Assembly: GCA_040772045.1 (NCBI GenBank)
Contig: JAXGYV010000012.1
Span: 1 to 48,875 of the forward strand
Length of the DNA: 48,875 nucleotides
Direction: 5' to 3'
Origin: JAXGYV01 sp040772045
Lineage (GTDB): Bacteria > Actinomycetota > Thermoleophilia > UBA2241
In this document: positions 7,990 through 16,887 of the stretch, one piece after another
Position numbering within the stretch: position 1 is the first letter of the stretch
How the letters are laid out: the number at the start of each line of letters is the position of its first letter
Translations under genes and position numbers: made by a program
The notes under the pieces: model-generated
What the model was told of the DNA's origin: nothing
What the model saw: the letters and a program-made list of their open reading frames with translations, nothing else
The model's database searches: none

Positions 7990-10250
7990 AGCACACCGCG
8001 ACTCTCTCCGACGCTCTCAAGCTCGGCCTGACCGAACCCGAATGGCACGCGATCTGCGGCATTCAGGGGGGCGAGCCGACGTACGTCGAGCTCGCCATCT
8101 ACTCGCTCATGTGGAGCGAGCACTGCAGCTACAAGCACTCCCGGCCCATCCTCAAACGCTTTCCCACCAGCGGGCCGCGCATCTTGCAGGGCCCCGGTGA
8201 GAACGCCGGGATCATCGATGTGGGCGATGGCTGGGCCGTGGCGATGAAGATCGAGAGCCACAACCACCCCTCGGCGGTCGAGCCCTTCCAGGGCGCGGCC
8301 ACCGGAGTAGGGGGCATCGTGCGCGACATCTTCACCATGGGGGCGCGGCCTATCGTGAGCCTCGACAGCCTACGCTTCGGCGAGCTCACCGAGCCGCGCC
8401 AGCGCTTCCTCCTCGACGGCGTAGTCGGCGGGATCGCTCACTACGGCAACTGTCTGGGCGTGCCAACCGTGGGCGGCGAGATCTCCTTCGAGCCCAGCTA
8501 CGAGGGCAACTGTCTGGTCAACGCTATGTGCGCGGGCCTCATCCGTGCCGACAACATCGTCCGCGCCATCGCCAGCGGCGTGGGCAACCACGTGGTGCTC
8601 ATCGGCTCAAAGACGGGGCGCGACGGCATCGGCGGCGCCAGCGTGCTCGCCAGCCAGGAGTTCGACGAGACACTGGAGGAGAAGCGGCCGAGCGTCCAGG
8701 TCGGCGATCCCTTCACCGAGAAAAAGCTCATCGAGGCCTGCCTCGAACTGCTCGGCCGCACGTTGGTGGTCAGCATGCAGGATCTCGGCGCGGCCGGCCT
8801 CACCAGCTCCAGCTCAGAGATGGCCAGCAAGGGACACGTGGGCCTCGACATCCACGCCGATCGCGTCCCGCTGCGCGAACAGGACATGGAGCCCTGGGAG
8901 ATCATGATCAGCGAGAGCCAGGAGCGCATGCTGACCATCGTGACCCCCGAGCGCCTAGCCGACGTGCAAGAGGTCTGCGACCGCTGGGACCTGGATTGCA
9001 CGGTCATCGGCGCCGTCACCGACAGCAAGATGCTGCGGATCTACTGGCACGGCGAGCTGGTCGGCGACATCCCGGCCCGCCGGCTCGCCGACGAGGCGCC
9101 GGTCGTCCGCACCCCGCCCGTGCGGCCGGCGTATCTGGTCGACGACCCAGTCGCCGTGACGAACGAGACGTACCCGCAGCCGCCTGACCTCGGCGCGGCG
9201 CTGCTCGAGCTGCTCGCCGCGCCGAATATCGCCTCGAAGCGCTGGGCGTACGAGCAGTACGACTACATCGTACAGGCGAACACCGTGCAGATCCCGGGTT
9301 CCGACGGCGCGGTGCTGCGCATCAAGGGCACACGACGCGGCATCGCCTTTACCACCGACTGCAACGGCCGCCACTGTTACTTGGACCCGTACCGCGGAGG
9401 AAAAGCTGCGGTCGCCGAGGCCGCGCGCAACCTCAGTTGCGTCGGGGCGCTCCCCGTGGCGGTCACTGATTGCCTCAACTTCGGCAACCCGGAGAAGGGT
9501 GAGATCGCCTGGCAGTTCGAGCAGGCCGTTGAGGGTATGGCCCAGGCCTGCGAAACCCTGGAGACGCCGGTGGTCTCGGGCAATGTGAGCTTCTACAACG
9601 AGAGTTTCGGCAACGCCATTTACCCCACCCCGGTTGTGGGTATGCTGGGCGTGTACGACGACGTCGCCGTGCACATGGACCATCGCTTCAAGAACGAGGG
9701 CGACGTCGTCCTGCTCCTGGGCGCAGCCGACGCGGCGTTCATGGACGGCTCAGAGTACCAGAAGGTCCGCTTCGGCCGCGTCGAAGGCCGTGTCCCGGAT
9801 GTCGATATGGAGCTGGAGAAGGCGTTGCAGGCCGTGCTGCGAGAAGCTATTCATCGGCGCCTCCTCAAGAGCGCCCACGACTGCGCCGAGGGCGGACTTG
9901 CCGTGGCGCTCGCCGAGTGCGCCATCGCCAGTGGCGCCACCGGTGGCGGCGCCTCTGCGGACCCCGAAGCTCGTTCGCCGCGCTTCCTCGGCGCGCAGAT
10001 CGAGCTGTCAACCGCCGTCTCGCGTGCCGACCTCGGGCTCTTCGGCGAAGGGCCCTCGCGAGTCGTGGTCACTGTGGCTCCCGAACAGGAGCATGCGGTC
10101 CGTGAGCTCGCCGGCTCCGTCCCCGTCACGCGCCTCGGCCACGTCGCGGGTACCTCGCTCGTCATCGGCGTGAATGGACGTCACGCGTTCGACATACCGG
10201 TACCAGATCTGTACCGAGCGTTCGAATCCCTGCCCGTCCACCTCACGTAA
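7986..10250 (+). CDS. purL: Phosphoribosylformylglycinamidine synthase subunit PurL
   Basis: The synthetase subunit that converts FGAR, ATP and ammonia to FGAM, step four of de novo purine synthesis. At 754 residues it is the short, PurS/PurQ-dependent form rather than the ~1300-residue fused enzyme. Signatures include EHCSYKHSRP near the N-terminus, the substrate and metal loop SHNHPSAVEPFQGAATGVGG, and the second AIRS-like half with VSGNVSFYNE. The start overlaps the end of purQ. A short gap of 22 nt separates it from purF. Confidence 0.96.
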   Translation: MKHTATLSDALKLGLTEPEWHAICGIQGGEPTYVELAIYSLMWSEHCSYKHSRPILKRFPTSGPRILQGPGENAGIIDVGDGWAVAMKIESHNHPSAVEPFQGAATGVGGIVRDIFTMGARPIVSLDSLRFGELTEPRQRFLLDGVVGGIAHYGNCLGVPTVGGEISFEPSYEGNCLVNAMCAGLIRADNIVRAIASGVGNHVVLIGSKTGRDGIGGASVLASQEFDETLEEKRPSVQVGDPFTEKKLIEACLELLGRTLVVSMQDLGAAGLTSSSSEMASKGHVGLDIHADRVPLREQDMEPWEIMISESQERMLTIVTPERLADVQEVCDRWDLDCTVIGAVTDSKMLRIYWHGELVGDIPARRLADEAPVVRTPPVRPAYLVDDPVAVTNETYPQPPDLGAALLELLAAPNIASKRWAYEQYDYIVQANTVQIPGSDGAVLRIKGTRRGIAFTTDCNGRHCYLDPYRGGKAAVAEAARNLSCVGALPVAVTDCLNFGNPEKGEIAWQFEQAVEGMAQACETLETPVVSGNVSFYNESFGNAIYPTPVVGMLGVYDDVAVHMDHRFKNEGDVVLLLGAADAAFMDGSEYQKVRFGRVEGRVPDVDMELEKALQAVLREAIHRRLLKSAHDCAEGGLAVALAECAIASGATGGGASADPEARSPRFLGAQIELSTAVSRADLGLFGEGPSRVVVTVAPEQEHAVRELAGSVPVTRLGHVAGTSLVIGVNGRHAFDIPVPDLYRAFESLPVHLT

Positions 10251-10272
10251 AATCAACGGACACGCACAAGGA

Positions 10273-11700
10273 ATGGATGATCACTTCCACGACTCCTGTG
10301 GCGTCTTCGGCATCTACGCGCCGGGACAGGATGTAGCGCGCCTCACGTACTTCGGCCTGTACGCCCTGCAGCACCGCGGGCAAGAGAGCGCCGGGATCGC
10401 GGTGGCCGACAAGAATCAGGTTACCGTCATCAAAGAGCTCGGTTTGGTGAACCAGGTCTTCGACGAGAAGACGCTCAGCAGCCTGAGCGGACAGCTCGCC
10501 ATCGGCCATGTCCGCTACTCCACCACCGGTTCCACGCACTGGCAGAACTCCCAGCCACTCGTGCGCTCACGCGGCGGATCGGCCATCGCCCTCGGTCACA
10601 ACGGAAACCTGGTGAATACCACAGAGCTACGAGAGGAGCTCATTCGCCAAGGCGTGCGCTTCAACTCGGCGACCGACACCGAAGTCATCACCGCCCTCAT
10701 CGCCAATCAAGATACGGGAGATATGCTGACGGCTGTCCGAGAGACGGTGGCGAAGATCCGCGGGGCCTTCTCCGCCACGGTCCTCGCCGGCGACTGCCTG
10801 GCGGGATTCCGCGACCCGCATGGCGTGCGGCCACTCTGCCTGGGCGACCTGAATGGCAATCCCGTGATCGCGAGCGAGACCGCCGCGCTCGACATCATCG
10901 GCGCGCGCTTCCAGCGCGAGATCGAGCCAGGCGAGATCGTAGTAGTCGACGCCGAGAACGGCCTGCGCAGCGAGCGCGCCGGCCTGCGAGATGCTCGGCA
11001 GGCGCTCTGCATCTTCGAATTCATCTACTTTGCGCGCCCCGACTCGGTCATCGCCGGCCAGAATCTCCACCGCTGCCGGCAAGAGATGGGCCGGCGACTG
11101 TCTCTCGAGGCCCCCGTAGACGCCGACCTGGTGATCCCTCTCCCCGATACTGGCATCCCGGCCGCGATCGGCTATGCGAACGCCTCGGGAATCCCCTACG
11201 GTGAGGGCCTCATCAAGAATCGCTACGTCTACCGCACGTTCATTCAGCCCGGACAGCAGCTGCGCGAACTGGGCCTGCGCGTCAAGCTCAACCCGCTTCC
11301 CGAGGTCATCAAGGGGAAGCGCCTGGTGGTCGTCGACGATTCGATCGTACGAGGCACCACGACCGGCAAGATCGTCGACATGCTCTACGGCGCTGGCGCG
11401 ACCGAGGTTCACCTGAGGATCTGCGCGCCCCCGATCAGATTCCCCTGCTACTACGGCATCGACATGGCCACCCGCGCGGAGCTCATCGCGGCGAGCCTCA
11501 CCGAAGAGCAGATCCGCGCGCGACTGGGAGCAACCAGCTTGCACTTCCTCTCCTTAGCAGGGCTGCAGGAGAGCACCGCACTGCCTGAGAGCCGCTTCTG
11601 CCGAGCCTGCTTCACGGGCGAGTACCCCATCCCCGTGCCGGAGGAGCTTGCCATGTGCAAGATGCGGTTCGAGGCAAGCGGCTCTACCTGCCTGCCATGA
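10273..11700 (+). CDS. purF: Amidophosphoribosyltransferase
   Basis: PurF makes 5-phosphoribosylamine from PRPP and glutamine, the committed step of purine synthesis. I place the start at ATG 10273, giving the short propeptide MDDHFHDS before Cys9, the N-terminal nucleophile exposed by processing (CGVFG). The C-terminal PRTase domain carries the PRPP motif VVVDDSIVRGTTTGK. Cysteines in the pattern of the Bacillus-type enzyme (CIFEFIYFARPDS, IRFPCYYGID, FCRACFTGEYP) indicate a structural [4Fe-4S] cluster, which makes the enzyme oxygen-labile. Length is 475 residues. An AAGGA stretch lies right against the ATG, so spacing of the ribosome-binding site is odd. Confidence 0.93.
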   Translation: MDDHFHDSCGVFGIYAPGQDVARLTYFGLYALQHRGQESAGIAVADKNQVTVIKELGLVNQVFDEKTLSSLSGQLAIGHVRYSTTGSTHWQNSQPLVRSRGGSAIALGHNGNLVNTTELREELIRQGVRFNSATDTEVITALIANQDTGDMLTAVRETVAKIRGAFSATVLAGDCLAGFRDPHGVRPLCLGDLNGNPVIASETAALDIIGARFQREIEPGEIVVVDAENGLRSERAGLRDARQALCIFEFIYFARPDSVIAGQNLHRCRQEMGRRLSLEAPVDADLVIPLPDTGIPAAIGYANASGIPYGEGLIKNRYVYRTFIQPGQQLRELGLRVKLNPLPEVIKGKRLVVVDDSIVRGTTTGKIVDMLYGAGATEVHLRICAPPIRFPCYYGIDMATRAELIAASLTEEQIRARLGATSLHFLSLAGLQESTALPESRFCRACFTGEYPIPVPEELAMCKMRFEASGSTCLP

Positions 11701-11779
11701 GACATGTGCGCGCACGGCACGAACAGCAGTTCGGACGGGCGAGCCACCACGGACCAGAATCGACGAGGGAGCCCCTAAC

Positions 11780-12838
11780 GTGAGCGAGGAAGAGCGGCTG
11801 ACGTATCGGCAGGCCGGCGTCAATGTGGAGGCCGGCAACGCAGCGGTTCATCTGCTGCGCGAGCAACTCAAATCAACGCACAGCCCCCTGGTCCTCGAGG
11901 GCATCGGGGGTTTCGGCGGCGTCCTGCGCATGCCGCCGGTGAAAGACGCCGTCTTGGTCGCCGGTACAGACGGGGTGGGCACCAAGGTTATGATCGCCCA
12001 GGAGCTGGAGCGCTACGACACGCTCGGCATAGATCTCGTGGCCATGAGCGCCAACGATGTCTCGGCGTGCGGCGCCGTGCCCCTCTTCTTCCTCGACTAC
12101 CTGGTTGTCGGCACGCTGGTACCCGAGCGCGTAGCCGAGCTGGTCGGCGGCGTGGACGAAGGCTGTCTGCGTGCCGAGTGTGTGCTGCTCGGAGGCGAGA
12201 CCGCCGAGCATCCCGGCCACTTCGCTCCTACCGACTTCGACATGGCCGGGTTCTGCGTTGGGATCGCCTCACGATCCGAGCTGTGGGGCGTCGCCAAAGT
12301 CGCCGACGGCGACGTCCTGATCGGTATCGACTCCACCGGCGTGCACGCAAACGGCTTCAGCCTCGTGCGAGCGCTGCTCAAGCGCCACGGTGTGCGGCTC
12401 ACCGATGTTCTCCCAGGCGACGCACAGAGACGCACGGTGGGCGAGGTCCTGCTCACACCGACGGCCATCTACAGTCCTGTCCTCCACAACCTCGGCCACG
12501 CGTGCAACGTCCATGCGGCGGCACACATCACTGGCGGCGGCTTCCCCGACAACGTGGGCCGCGCCGTACCGAGGAGCCTCGCGGCAACCATCGACCTGGA
12601 GGCCTGGACACCGCCGCCTGTCTTCTCCTGGCTCGCCAATCTCGGCGTGAGCCACGACGAGATGCTGCGCACCTTCAACTGCGGCATCGGGATGGTCGTT
12701 CTGGTCTCCCCGAGCGACCAGCTCACGGCGCTCGACGTGCTGCAACGCGGCGGACACACCGCGCGCATCATCGGTACCGTCGGTGCGCGTACGGAAGATG
12801 AGGCGCCCGTTGGCTATCGAGGATGCCTGTGTCTGTGA
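11780..12838 (+). CDS. purM: Phosphoribosylformylglycinamidine cyclo-ligase
   Basis: PurM (AIR synthetase) closes FGAM to aminoimidazole ribotide with ATP, step five of the pathway. The GTG at 11780, nine bases after GAGGGA, gives a 352-residue protein starting MSEEERLTYRQAGVNVEAGN, the usual N-terminus. The signature GTDGVGTKVMIA, followed by a GIDLVAMSANDV stretch, is present, and ITGGGFPDNVGR lies in the C-terminal AIRS domain. A 79-nt gap separates it from purF. It overlaps the next gene by 16 nt, tying the pathway genes to the pfkB-formyltransferase-HAD set. Confidence 0.95.
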   Translation: MSEEERLTYRQAGVNVEAGNAAVHLLREQLKSTHSPLVLEGIGGFGGVLRMPPVKDAVLVAGTDGVGTKVMIAQELERYDTLGIDLVAMSANDVSACGAVPLFFLDYLVVGTLVPERVAELVGGVDEGCLRAECVLLGGETAEHPGHFAPTDFDMAGFCVGIASRSELWGVAKVADGDVLIGIDSTGVHANGFSLVRALLKRHGVRLTDVLPGDAQRRTVGEVLLTPTAIYSPVLHNLGHACNVHAAAHITGGGFPDNVGRAVPRSLAATIDLEAWTPPPVFSWLANLGVSHDEMLRTFNCGIGMVVLVSPSDQLTALDVLQRGGHTARIIGTVGARTEDEAPVGYRGCLCL

Positions 12839-13830
12839 GCCGCGTCGACCTCATCGGGTGCGGGGCGATCAACATCGACCTCATCTACCGACTGCCAGAG
12901 GACTTCCCTCTCTGGCAGGAACTGCCGTCACGCGGCGCGGAGAAGGCGCTCTCGCCCGAATTCCGCGAGCGACTCGATAGTGTCCTCGAGGGCCGAGAGC
13001 CCTTCCGCAGCGGCGGCGGGCAAGCGGCGAACGTCGTCTATGCCCTCAACCGCCTCGGACACGCGGCGGCCGTGCTCGGCCGCGTGGGCGACGACGAAGA
13101 CGGCCGTTTCCTCTGCGCGGAGCTTGGCCCTCCCGCGTGCCGCCACGTCGTGCACCATGGCCAGTCCGGCCGCGTTTACGTCCTGCTGGACGAGAACGGC
13201 GAGCGGCGTAACTTGGTATGGCCGGGCGCCAACGACACGTTCTCACCAGCCGATCTGCCACGCCGGCTCCCACGCTCCCGCGTCGCCTACTTCAGCTCGT
13301 TCGTGGGTGAGGAACCCTTGCAAGCCCAGCTGGAACTCCTCCAGCGCCTCCCCCCGGACGTGGATATCGCGTTCGACCCCGGCGAGCTCTACGCACGGAG
13401 AGGAGTCAAGCGCTTCCTCCCCTTGCTGCAGCGTACTGCCTACCTGTTCGCCACCGAGACGGAGCTGGAGCTCATGTGCGGAGTACCTCTCGACGAGGCG
13501 CTGAGCTTCCTCATGAACGTCGGAGTCGGTCTCGCCATATGCAAAATGGGCGCTCGAGGCGCACGCCTCGTGGGGCAGCGCGGCGACATGTACATCCCCC
13601 CGTCGCCGGTCGACGTAGTGGACGTCACCGGCGCCGGCGACCTGTTTGCCGCAGGCTTCCTCGCCGCGATCATGGAGAACCTGGGCCTGGAGGCCGCCGG
13701 CCACCTGGCCGCGTGGACGGCGGCCAGGGGCATCGGCGGCCTCGGCCGCAGCGCTTACCCCACGGCCGCCGACTGGCAAGAGCGGATCGCGGCGGAGCGC
13801 GCCGCACAACCAGCGCCGCCCTCTGCGTAA
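12823..13830 (+). CDS. PfkB-family carbohydrate/nucleoside kinase
   Basis: A 335-residue ribokinase-fold kinase. The N-terminal DLIGCGAINIDLIYRLPED, the early substrate motif SGGGQAANVVYALNRLGH and the catalytic anion-hole motif DVTGAGDLFAAGF with its base Asp mark it as an active family member. The substrate cannot be read from the sequence; ribokinase, adenosine-kinase-like and sugar kinases all share these features. It sits inside a purine operon, overlapping purM by 16 nt and lying two bases from the formyltransferase-like gene, so a nucleoside or ribosyl substrate is a reasonable inference. Confidence 0.85.
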   Translation: MPVSVSRVDLIGCGAINIDLIYRLPEDFPLWQELPSRGAEKALSPEFRERLDSVLEGREPFRSGGGQAANVVYALNRLGHAAAVLGRVGDDEDGRFLCAELGPPACRHVVHHGQSGRVYVLLDENGERRNLVWPGANDTFSPADLPRRLPRSRVAYFSSFVGEEPLQAQLELLQRLPPDVDIAFDPGELYARRGVKRFLPLLQRTAYLFATETELELMCGVPLDEALSFLMNVGVGLAICKMGARGARLVGQRGDMYIPPSPVDVVDVTGAGDLFAAGFLAAIMENLGLEAAGHLAAWTAARGIGGLGRSAYPTAADWQERIAAERAAQPAPPSA

Positions 13831-13832
13831 GC

Positions 13833-14645
13833 ATGCGCCTGGGTTGGCTCTCATCTGGTCGCGACCCGGCTGCACGCGCCCTCCTGACGGACATCGTGAC
13901 GCGCGCCCGTGCCGACGGTCTGCCGCTCACCATCGGCGCGGTCTTCTGCGACCGAGAACGCGGCGAGTCGGAACAGAGCGACGCGTTCTTGGATCTTGTG
14001 ACCACCCTCGGCCTGCGGGCCGTTACGCTCCCCAGCGCCCCTTCGTGGCGCGCCGCCGCCGCGCACGGCGTGGCCCGCGAGACCTGGCGCGAGACCTACC
14101 ACGACGACGTGATGAGGCTACTCGACCCCCTCCGCTTGGATGTCCTGGTACTTGCCGGGTACATGCTCGTGGTGAGTCCCTCTATGTGCCACCGCTACGC
14201 CATGCTGAACCTGCACCCGGCGCTCCCGGAAGGACCGACCGGGACGTGGCAGCAGGTTATCTGGTCCCTGCTGGCGAGCAGGGCTCGCGAGACCGGAGCG
14301 ATGATCCACTTGGTCACACCGGAACTGGATCGCGGCCCCGTGCTCGCCGTCGATCGCTTCCCGATCGTCGGCGGCCACTTCGACGCGCTCTGGAACGCGT
14401 TCGCCGACAAGCTCGCGAACCGCGACCTGGCCGCCATCGCCCAGGAAGAGGGCGAATCGGAGCCGCTGTTCGCCGCGATTCGGCGGCGCGGAGAGGAGCG
14501 TGAAATCCCGCTCCTGTACCGTACCGTGGCGCAGTTCGTCCTCGGCAAGCTGCACGCGGCCGAGGGCAGGGTTGTGGGCGACAGCGTCACCTTGCCCCTG
14601 GACCTCACCTCCGAAGTAAACGCCGAACTGGCGGCGCGCGCATGA
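13833..14645 (+). CDS. PurN-like formyltransferase
   Basis: A 270-residue protein with the formyltransferase fold of GAR transformylase. The catalytic Asn-x-His is visible as Asn126 and His128 in NLHPALPEGPTGTW, and the catalytic Asp appears as Asp166 in ELDRGPVL; AGYMLVVSP matches the folate-side strand. It differs from ordinary PurN (about 200 residues): the loop after the HP motif reads EGPTGTWQQVIWSLL, and about 60 extra residues follow. It may be the GAR transformylase of this organism, since no standard purN is seen here, or act on a related substrate. The start ATG 13833 lies 2 nt after the kinase stop, and the stop overlaps the HAD gene. Confidence 0.75.
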   Translation: MRLGWLSSGRDPAARALLTDIVTRARADGLPLTIGAVFCDRERGESEQSDAFLDLVTTLGLRAVTLPSAPSWRAAAAHGVARETWRETYHDDVMRLLDPLRLDVLVLAGYMLVVSPSMCHRYAMLNLHPALPEGPTGTWQQVIWSLLASRARETGAMIHLVTPELDRGPVLAVDRFPIVGGHFDALWNAFADKLANRDLAAIAQEEGESEPLFAAIRRRGEEREIPLLYRTVAQFVLGKLHAAEGRVVGDSVTLPLDLTSEVNAELAARA

Positions 14646-15676
14646 GCGGCACGCCTCCGTTTCGCCGCCTCTACGTTACCGACTGCGAAGGCCCGCTCTC
14701 CCGTAACGACAACGCGCAGGAGCTGGCGGAGCACTTCATCCCCCAAGGGGCCGGGCTCTTCGCCCAGCTTTCACGCTACGACGACGTGCTCGCCGACATC
14801 GCCCGTCGACCCGGCTACAACGCCGGCGACACCCTGCGCCTGCTGCCGCCCTTCCTGATCGCCTACGGCGCCACAGACGCGCGGGTGCTGGAGTTCAGCT
14901 CCCGTACCGTGTTCATGGTCCCCCATGCTCGCGACCTGCTGGCGGCTCTGCCCGGCCTCCTCGACCCGTACATCATCTCCACGTCGTACACTCCGTACAT
15001 CCAGGCGCTCTGCGAGATCACCGGCTTCCCCTTTGAGCGCTGCCACTGCACTACCTTGAGCCTGGACGCCTGGCGGCTCGACGACAGAGAGGCGAGCCTT
15101 CTGCGCACGTGGGCGGAACGGATTCTGCGCCGCCCTCTCATCGAGATCCCTCCGGAAGCCTCCTCGCTCGCGGACCTCGACCCGGTCGCACGCGCCACGG
15201 TCGCCGAGCTCGACGCCCTCTTCTGGGAGCAGATGAGCGGTACAGTGAGCGGCGAGATGCTCGCCGCCGTCCGACCCATCGGCGGCGGCATGAAGCTCGC
15301 CGCCCTCGAAGACATCGTCGCCGCGACCGGCCGCGCGGGCACTGATGTGCTCTACGTGGGAGACTCGATCACGGACGCGCCGACGCTCGCGGCAGTCCGT
15401 GGCTGGGGCGGCATTGCCGTGAGCTTCAATGGCAACGGATACGCGCTGGCGGCGGCTGAAGTGGCCGTGGCAGCCACCGATGCTCTCCCCATGCTCGAGC
15501 TGGCACGGGCCTTCGCCGCCGGCGGACCTGCCGCCGTGCGCGCCAAGGTACACGACTGGCCGCCAGGATCGCCGGTGCGGGTAGGCCTGCTCGAGTCAGA
15601 CCGCGAATGCCTCACCGCCGCCTCACTGGCGGCTCGCACTGCCGTCCGCGGCGAGCACATCGCCCGCCTCGGCTGA
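14642..15676 (+). CDS. HAD-superfamily protein, archaeal EhaR/COG4030-like
   Basis: A 344-residue protein with HAD features: motif I as VTDCEGPLS (Asp14, with Glu16 where most HAD enzymes have the second Asp), and motif IV as VGDSITDAPT with Asp241 and Asp245. The DCEGP start and NDNAQELAEHFIPQG resemble uncharacterised HAD proteins common in methanogens and annotated as EhaR; this is recall, not a search. It overlaps the formyltransferase gene by 4 nt and so is co-translated with it. A phosphatase acting on the product of the neighbouring kinase or formyltransferase is an inference only. Confidence 0.7.
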   Translation: MSGTPPFRRLYVTDCEGPLSRNDNAQELAEHFIPQGAGLFAQLSRYDDVLADIARRPGYNAGDTLRLLPPFLIAYGATDARVLEFSSRTVFMVPHARDLLAALPGLLDPYIISTSYTPYIQALCEITGFPFERCHCTTLSLDAWRLDDREASLLRTWAERILRRPLIEIPPEASSLADLDPVARATVAELDALFWEQMSGTVSGEMLAAVRPIGGGMKLAALEDIVAATGRAGTDVLYVGDSITDAPTLAAVRGWGGIAVSFNGNGYALAAAEVAVAATDALPMLELARAFAAGGPAAVRAKVHDWPPGSPVRVGLLESDRECLTAASLAARTAVRGEHIARLG

Positions 15677-15884
15677 CCGGCACAGGCGAGCGCCGGCGAC
15701 ACACGCCGAGGCCGGCAGCGCCGCGGCGGTAACTCCAAATCCGCGCACGGCCACTCCCGCACCATCGCACTCGCGGGTACAATCCAGCGATCAGCCGCCG
15801 TGAGGCCCCTGGACACCCCCGATCCATCCGGCGACCAGGAGCGGCGGTCAGGCGTGTGCGCCAGCAACCGGTGCAGGAGGAAGC
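15677..15884 (+). promoter_or_regulatory. Intergenic region with possible promoter for ftcD
   Basis: A 208-nt spacer after the HAD gene. A good -10 hexamer TACAAT is present at 15778-15783, about 100 nt before ftcD, but no clear -35 lies 16-18 nt upstream of it. The break in overlap and this hexamer suggest that ftcD begins a new transcript. AGGAGG at 15876-15881 is a strong ribosome-binding site just ahead of the ftcD ATG. Confidence 0.4.
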
Positions 15885-16769
15885 ATGAAGCGTCTCATGT
15901 GCGTGCCCAACGTGAGCGAAGGCCGCAACCGCGACACGATCGCCCGCCTCACCGCCGTTCTCGCGGAAGACCCCCACATCACTCTCATCGACGCATCCTC
16001 GGACCCCGATCACCATCGGTCGGTATTCGCGTACCTCGGCGAGGCCGAGTCCGTTCTCGCCGCTACCGAACGCCTCGCTGAAGAGGTCTTTCGCCTCCTC
16101 GACATGACCGATCACACAGGCAGCCACCCTCGCCAGGGAGCACTCGACGTAGTGCCGTTCGTCCCTCTTGGCTCCACGACCATGGAGGAGGCGGTACACG
16201 TCGCCCACGAGTTCGGGCGCTTCATAGGAGCACGTGGCGTCCCCGTCTACTACTATGAGAACGCGGCGACGCGACCGGAGCGTGTCAGCCTCGTTGACGT
16301 ACGAAAAGGCGAATACGAGTCCCTCGCGGAGAAGCTCAAAGACCCGGCATGGGCGCCAGATGAGGGGCCCGCAGTGTTCAACCCCGCGATCGGCAGTGTC
16401 CAGGTGGCCGCGCGATTGCCCCTGGTGGCCTTCAACGTGAACCTGCGCACCGACGACCTCGCGATCGCCGAGCGCATCGCGCGAGCTGTGCGCTGCCGCG
16501 ACGGAGGGTATCGGTACGTCAGGGCGATGGGAGTCCGTCTGACGGATAGCGGCATGGTGCAGGTATCCATGAACCTTACGAACTACCTGCGCACACCGCC
16601 GCACCGCGTACTCGGGACTATCCGCAGCGAAGCCGCGCGCGACGGCGTAACCGTCGCCTCCACGGAGTTCGTGGGTCCGGTCCCCGCCGCCATGCTCGAG
16701 GAGGCCGTGCGGCACTACTTCCAAGCACCTGATTTCCGGAGCCAGCAGATCATGGAGATCGATAGGTGA
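15885..16769 (+). CDS. ftcD: Glutamate formimidoyltransferase, single-domain
   Basis: This enzyme moves a formimino group between N-formimino-L-glutamate and tetrahydrofolate. The 294 residues begin MKRLMCVPNVSEGRN, then TGSHPRQGALDVVPFVPLG, which carries the active-site region, and end with the C-terminal substrate-binding subdomain (TDSGMVQVSMNLTNY). Only the transferase domain is present; the cyclodeaminase half of the mammalian fusion is absent and no separate cyclodeaminase is seen. Its place between purine genes suggests a one-carbon supply role, feeding formimino-THF toward the formyl-THF used by PurN-type and PurH enzymes, or a link to histidine or purine degradation. Confidence 0.9.
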   Translation: MKRLMCVPNVSEGRNRDTIARLTAVLAEDPHITLIDASSDPDHHRSVFAYLGEAESVLAATERLAEEVFRLLDMTDHTGSHPRQGALDVVPFVPLGSTTMEEAVHVAHEFGRFIGARGVPVYYYENAATRPERVSLVDVRKGEYESLAEKLKDPAWAPDEGPAVFNPAIGSVQVAARLPLVAFNVNLRTDDLAIAERIARAVRCRDGGYRYVRAMGVRLTDSGMVQVSMNLTNYLRTPPHRVLGTIRSEAARDGVTVASTEFVGPVPAAMLEEAVRHYFQAPDFRSQQIMEIDR

Positions 16770-16799
16770 TCACACGCCGTACCGTACGCCCGCCGGTGG

Positions 16800-16828
16800 C
16801 TGACGCTGGCTTCGCCGGCGGATACAAT
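16800..16828 (+). promoter_or_regulatory. Putative sigma-70-type promoter of purH
   Basis: CTGACG at 16800-16805 and TACAAT at 16823-16828 are separated by exactly 17 nt, a good match to a housekeeping promoter. It is about 60 nt upstream of the purH GTG start and lies after the ftcD stop, so purH probably has its own transcript in addition to any read-through. Confidence 0.55.
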
Positions 16829-16887
16829 CAGACACAGGACTTCCCCGGCGTCCCCGTATTCGTCCATCGCAAGTCAGGAGGCCCATT

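Noticed and set aside
14771..15553. 260-residue antisense frame opposite the HAD gene
   Set aside because: Low-complexity Arg/Gly/Glu content and full overlap with a conserved gene mark it as a shadow.
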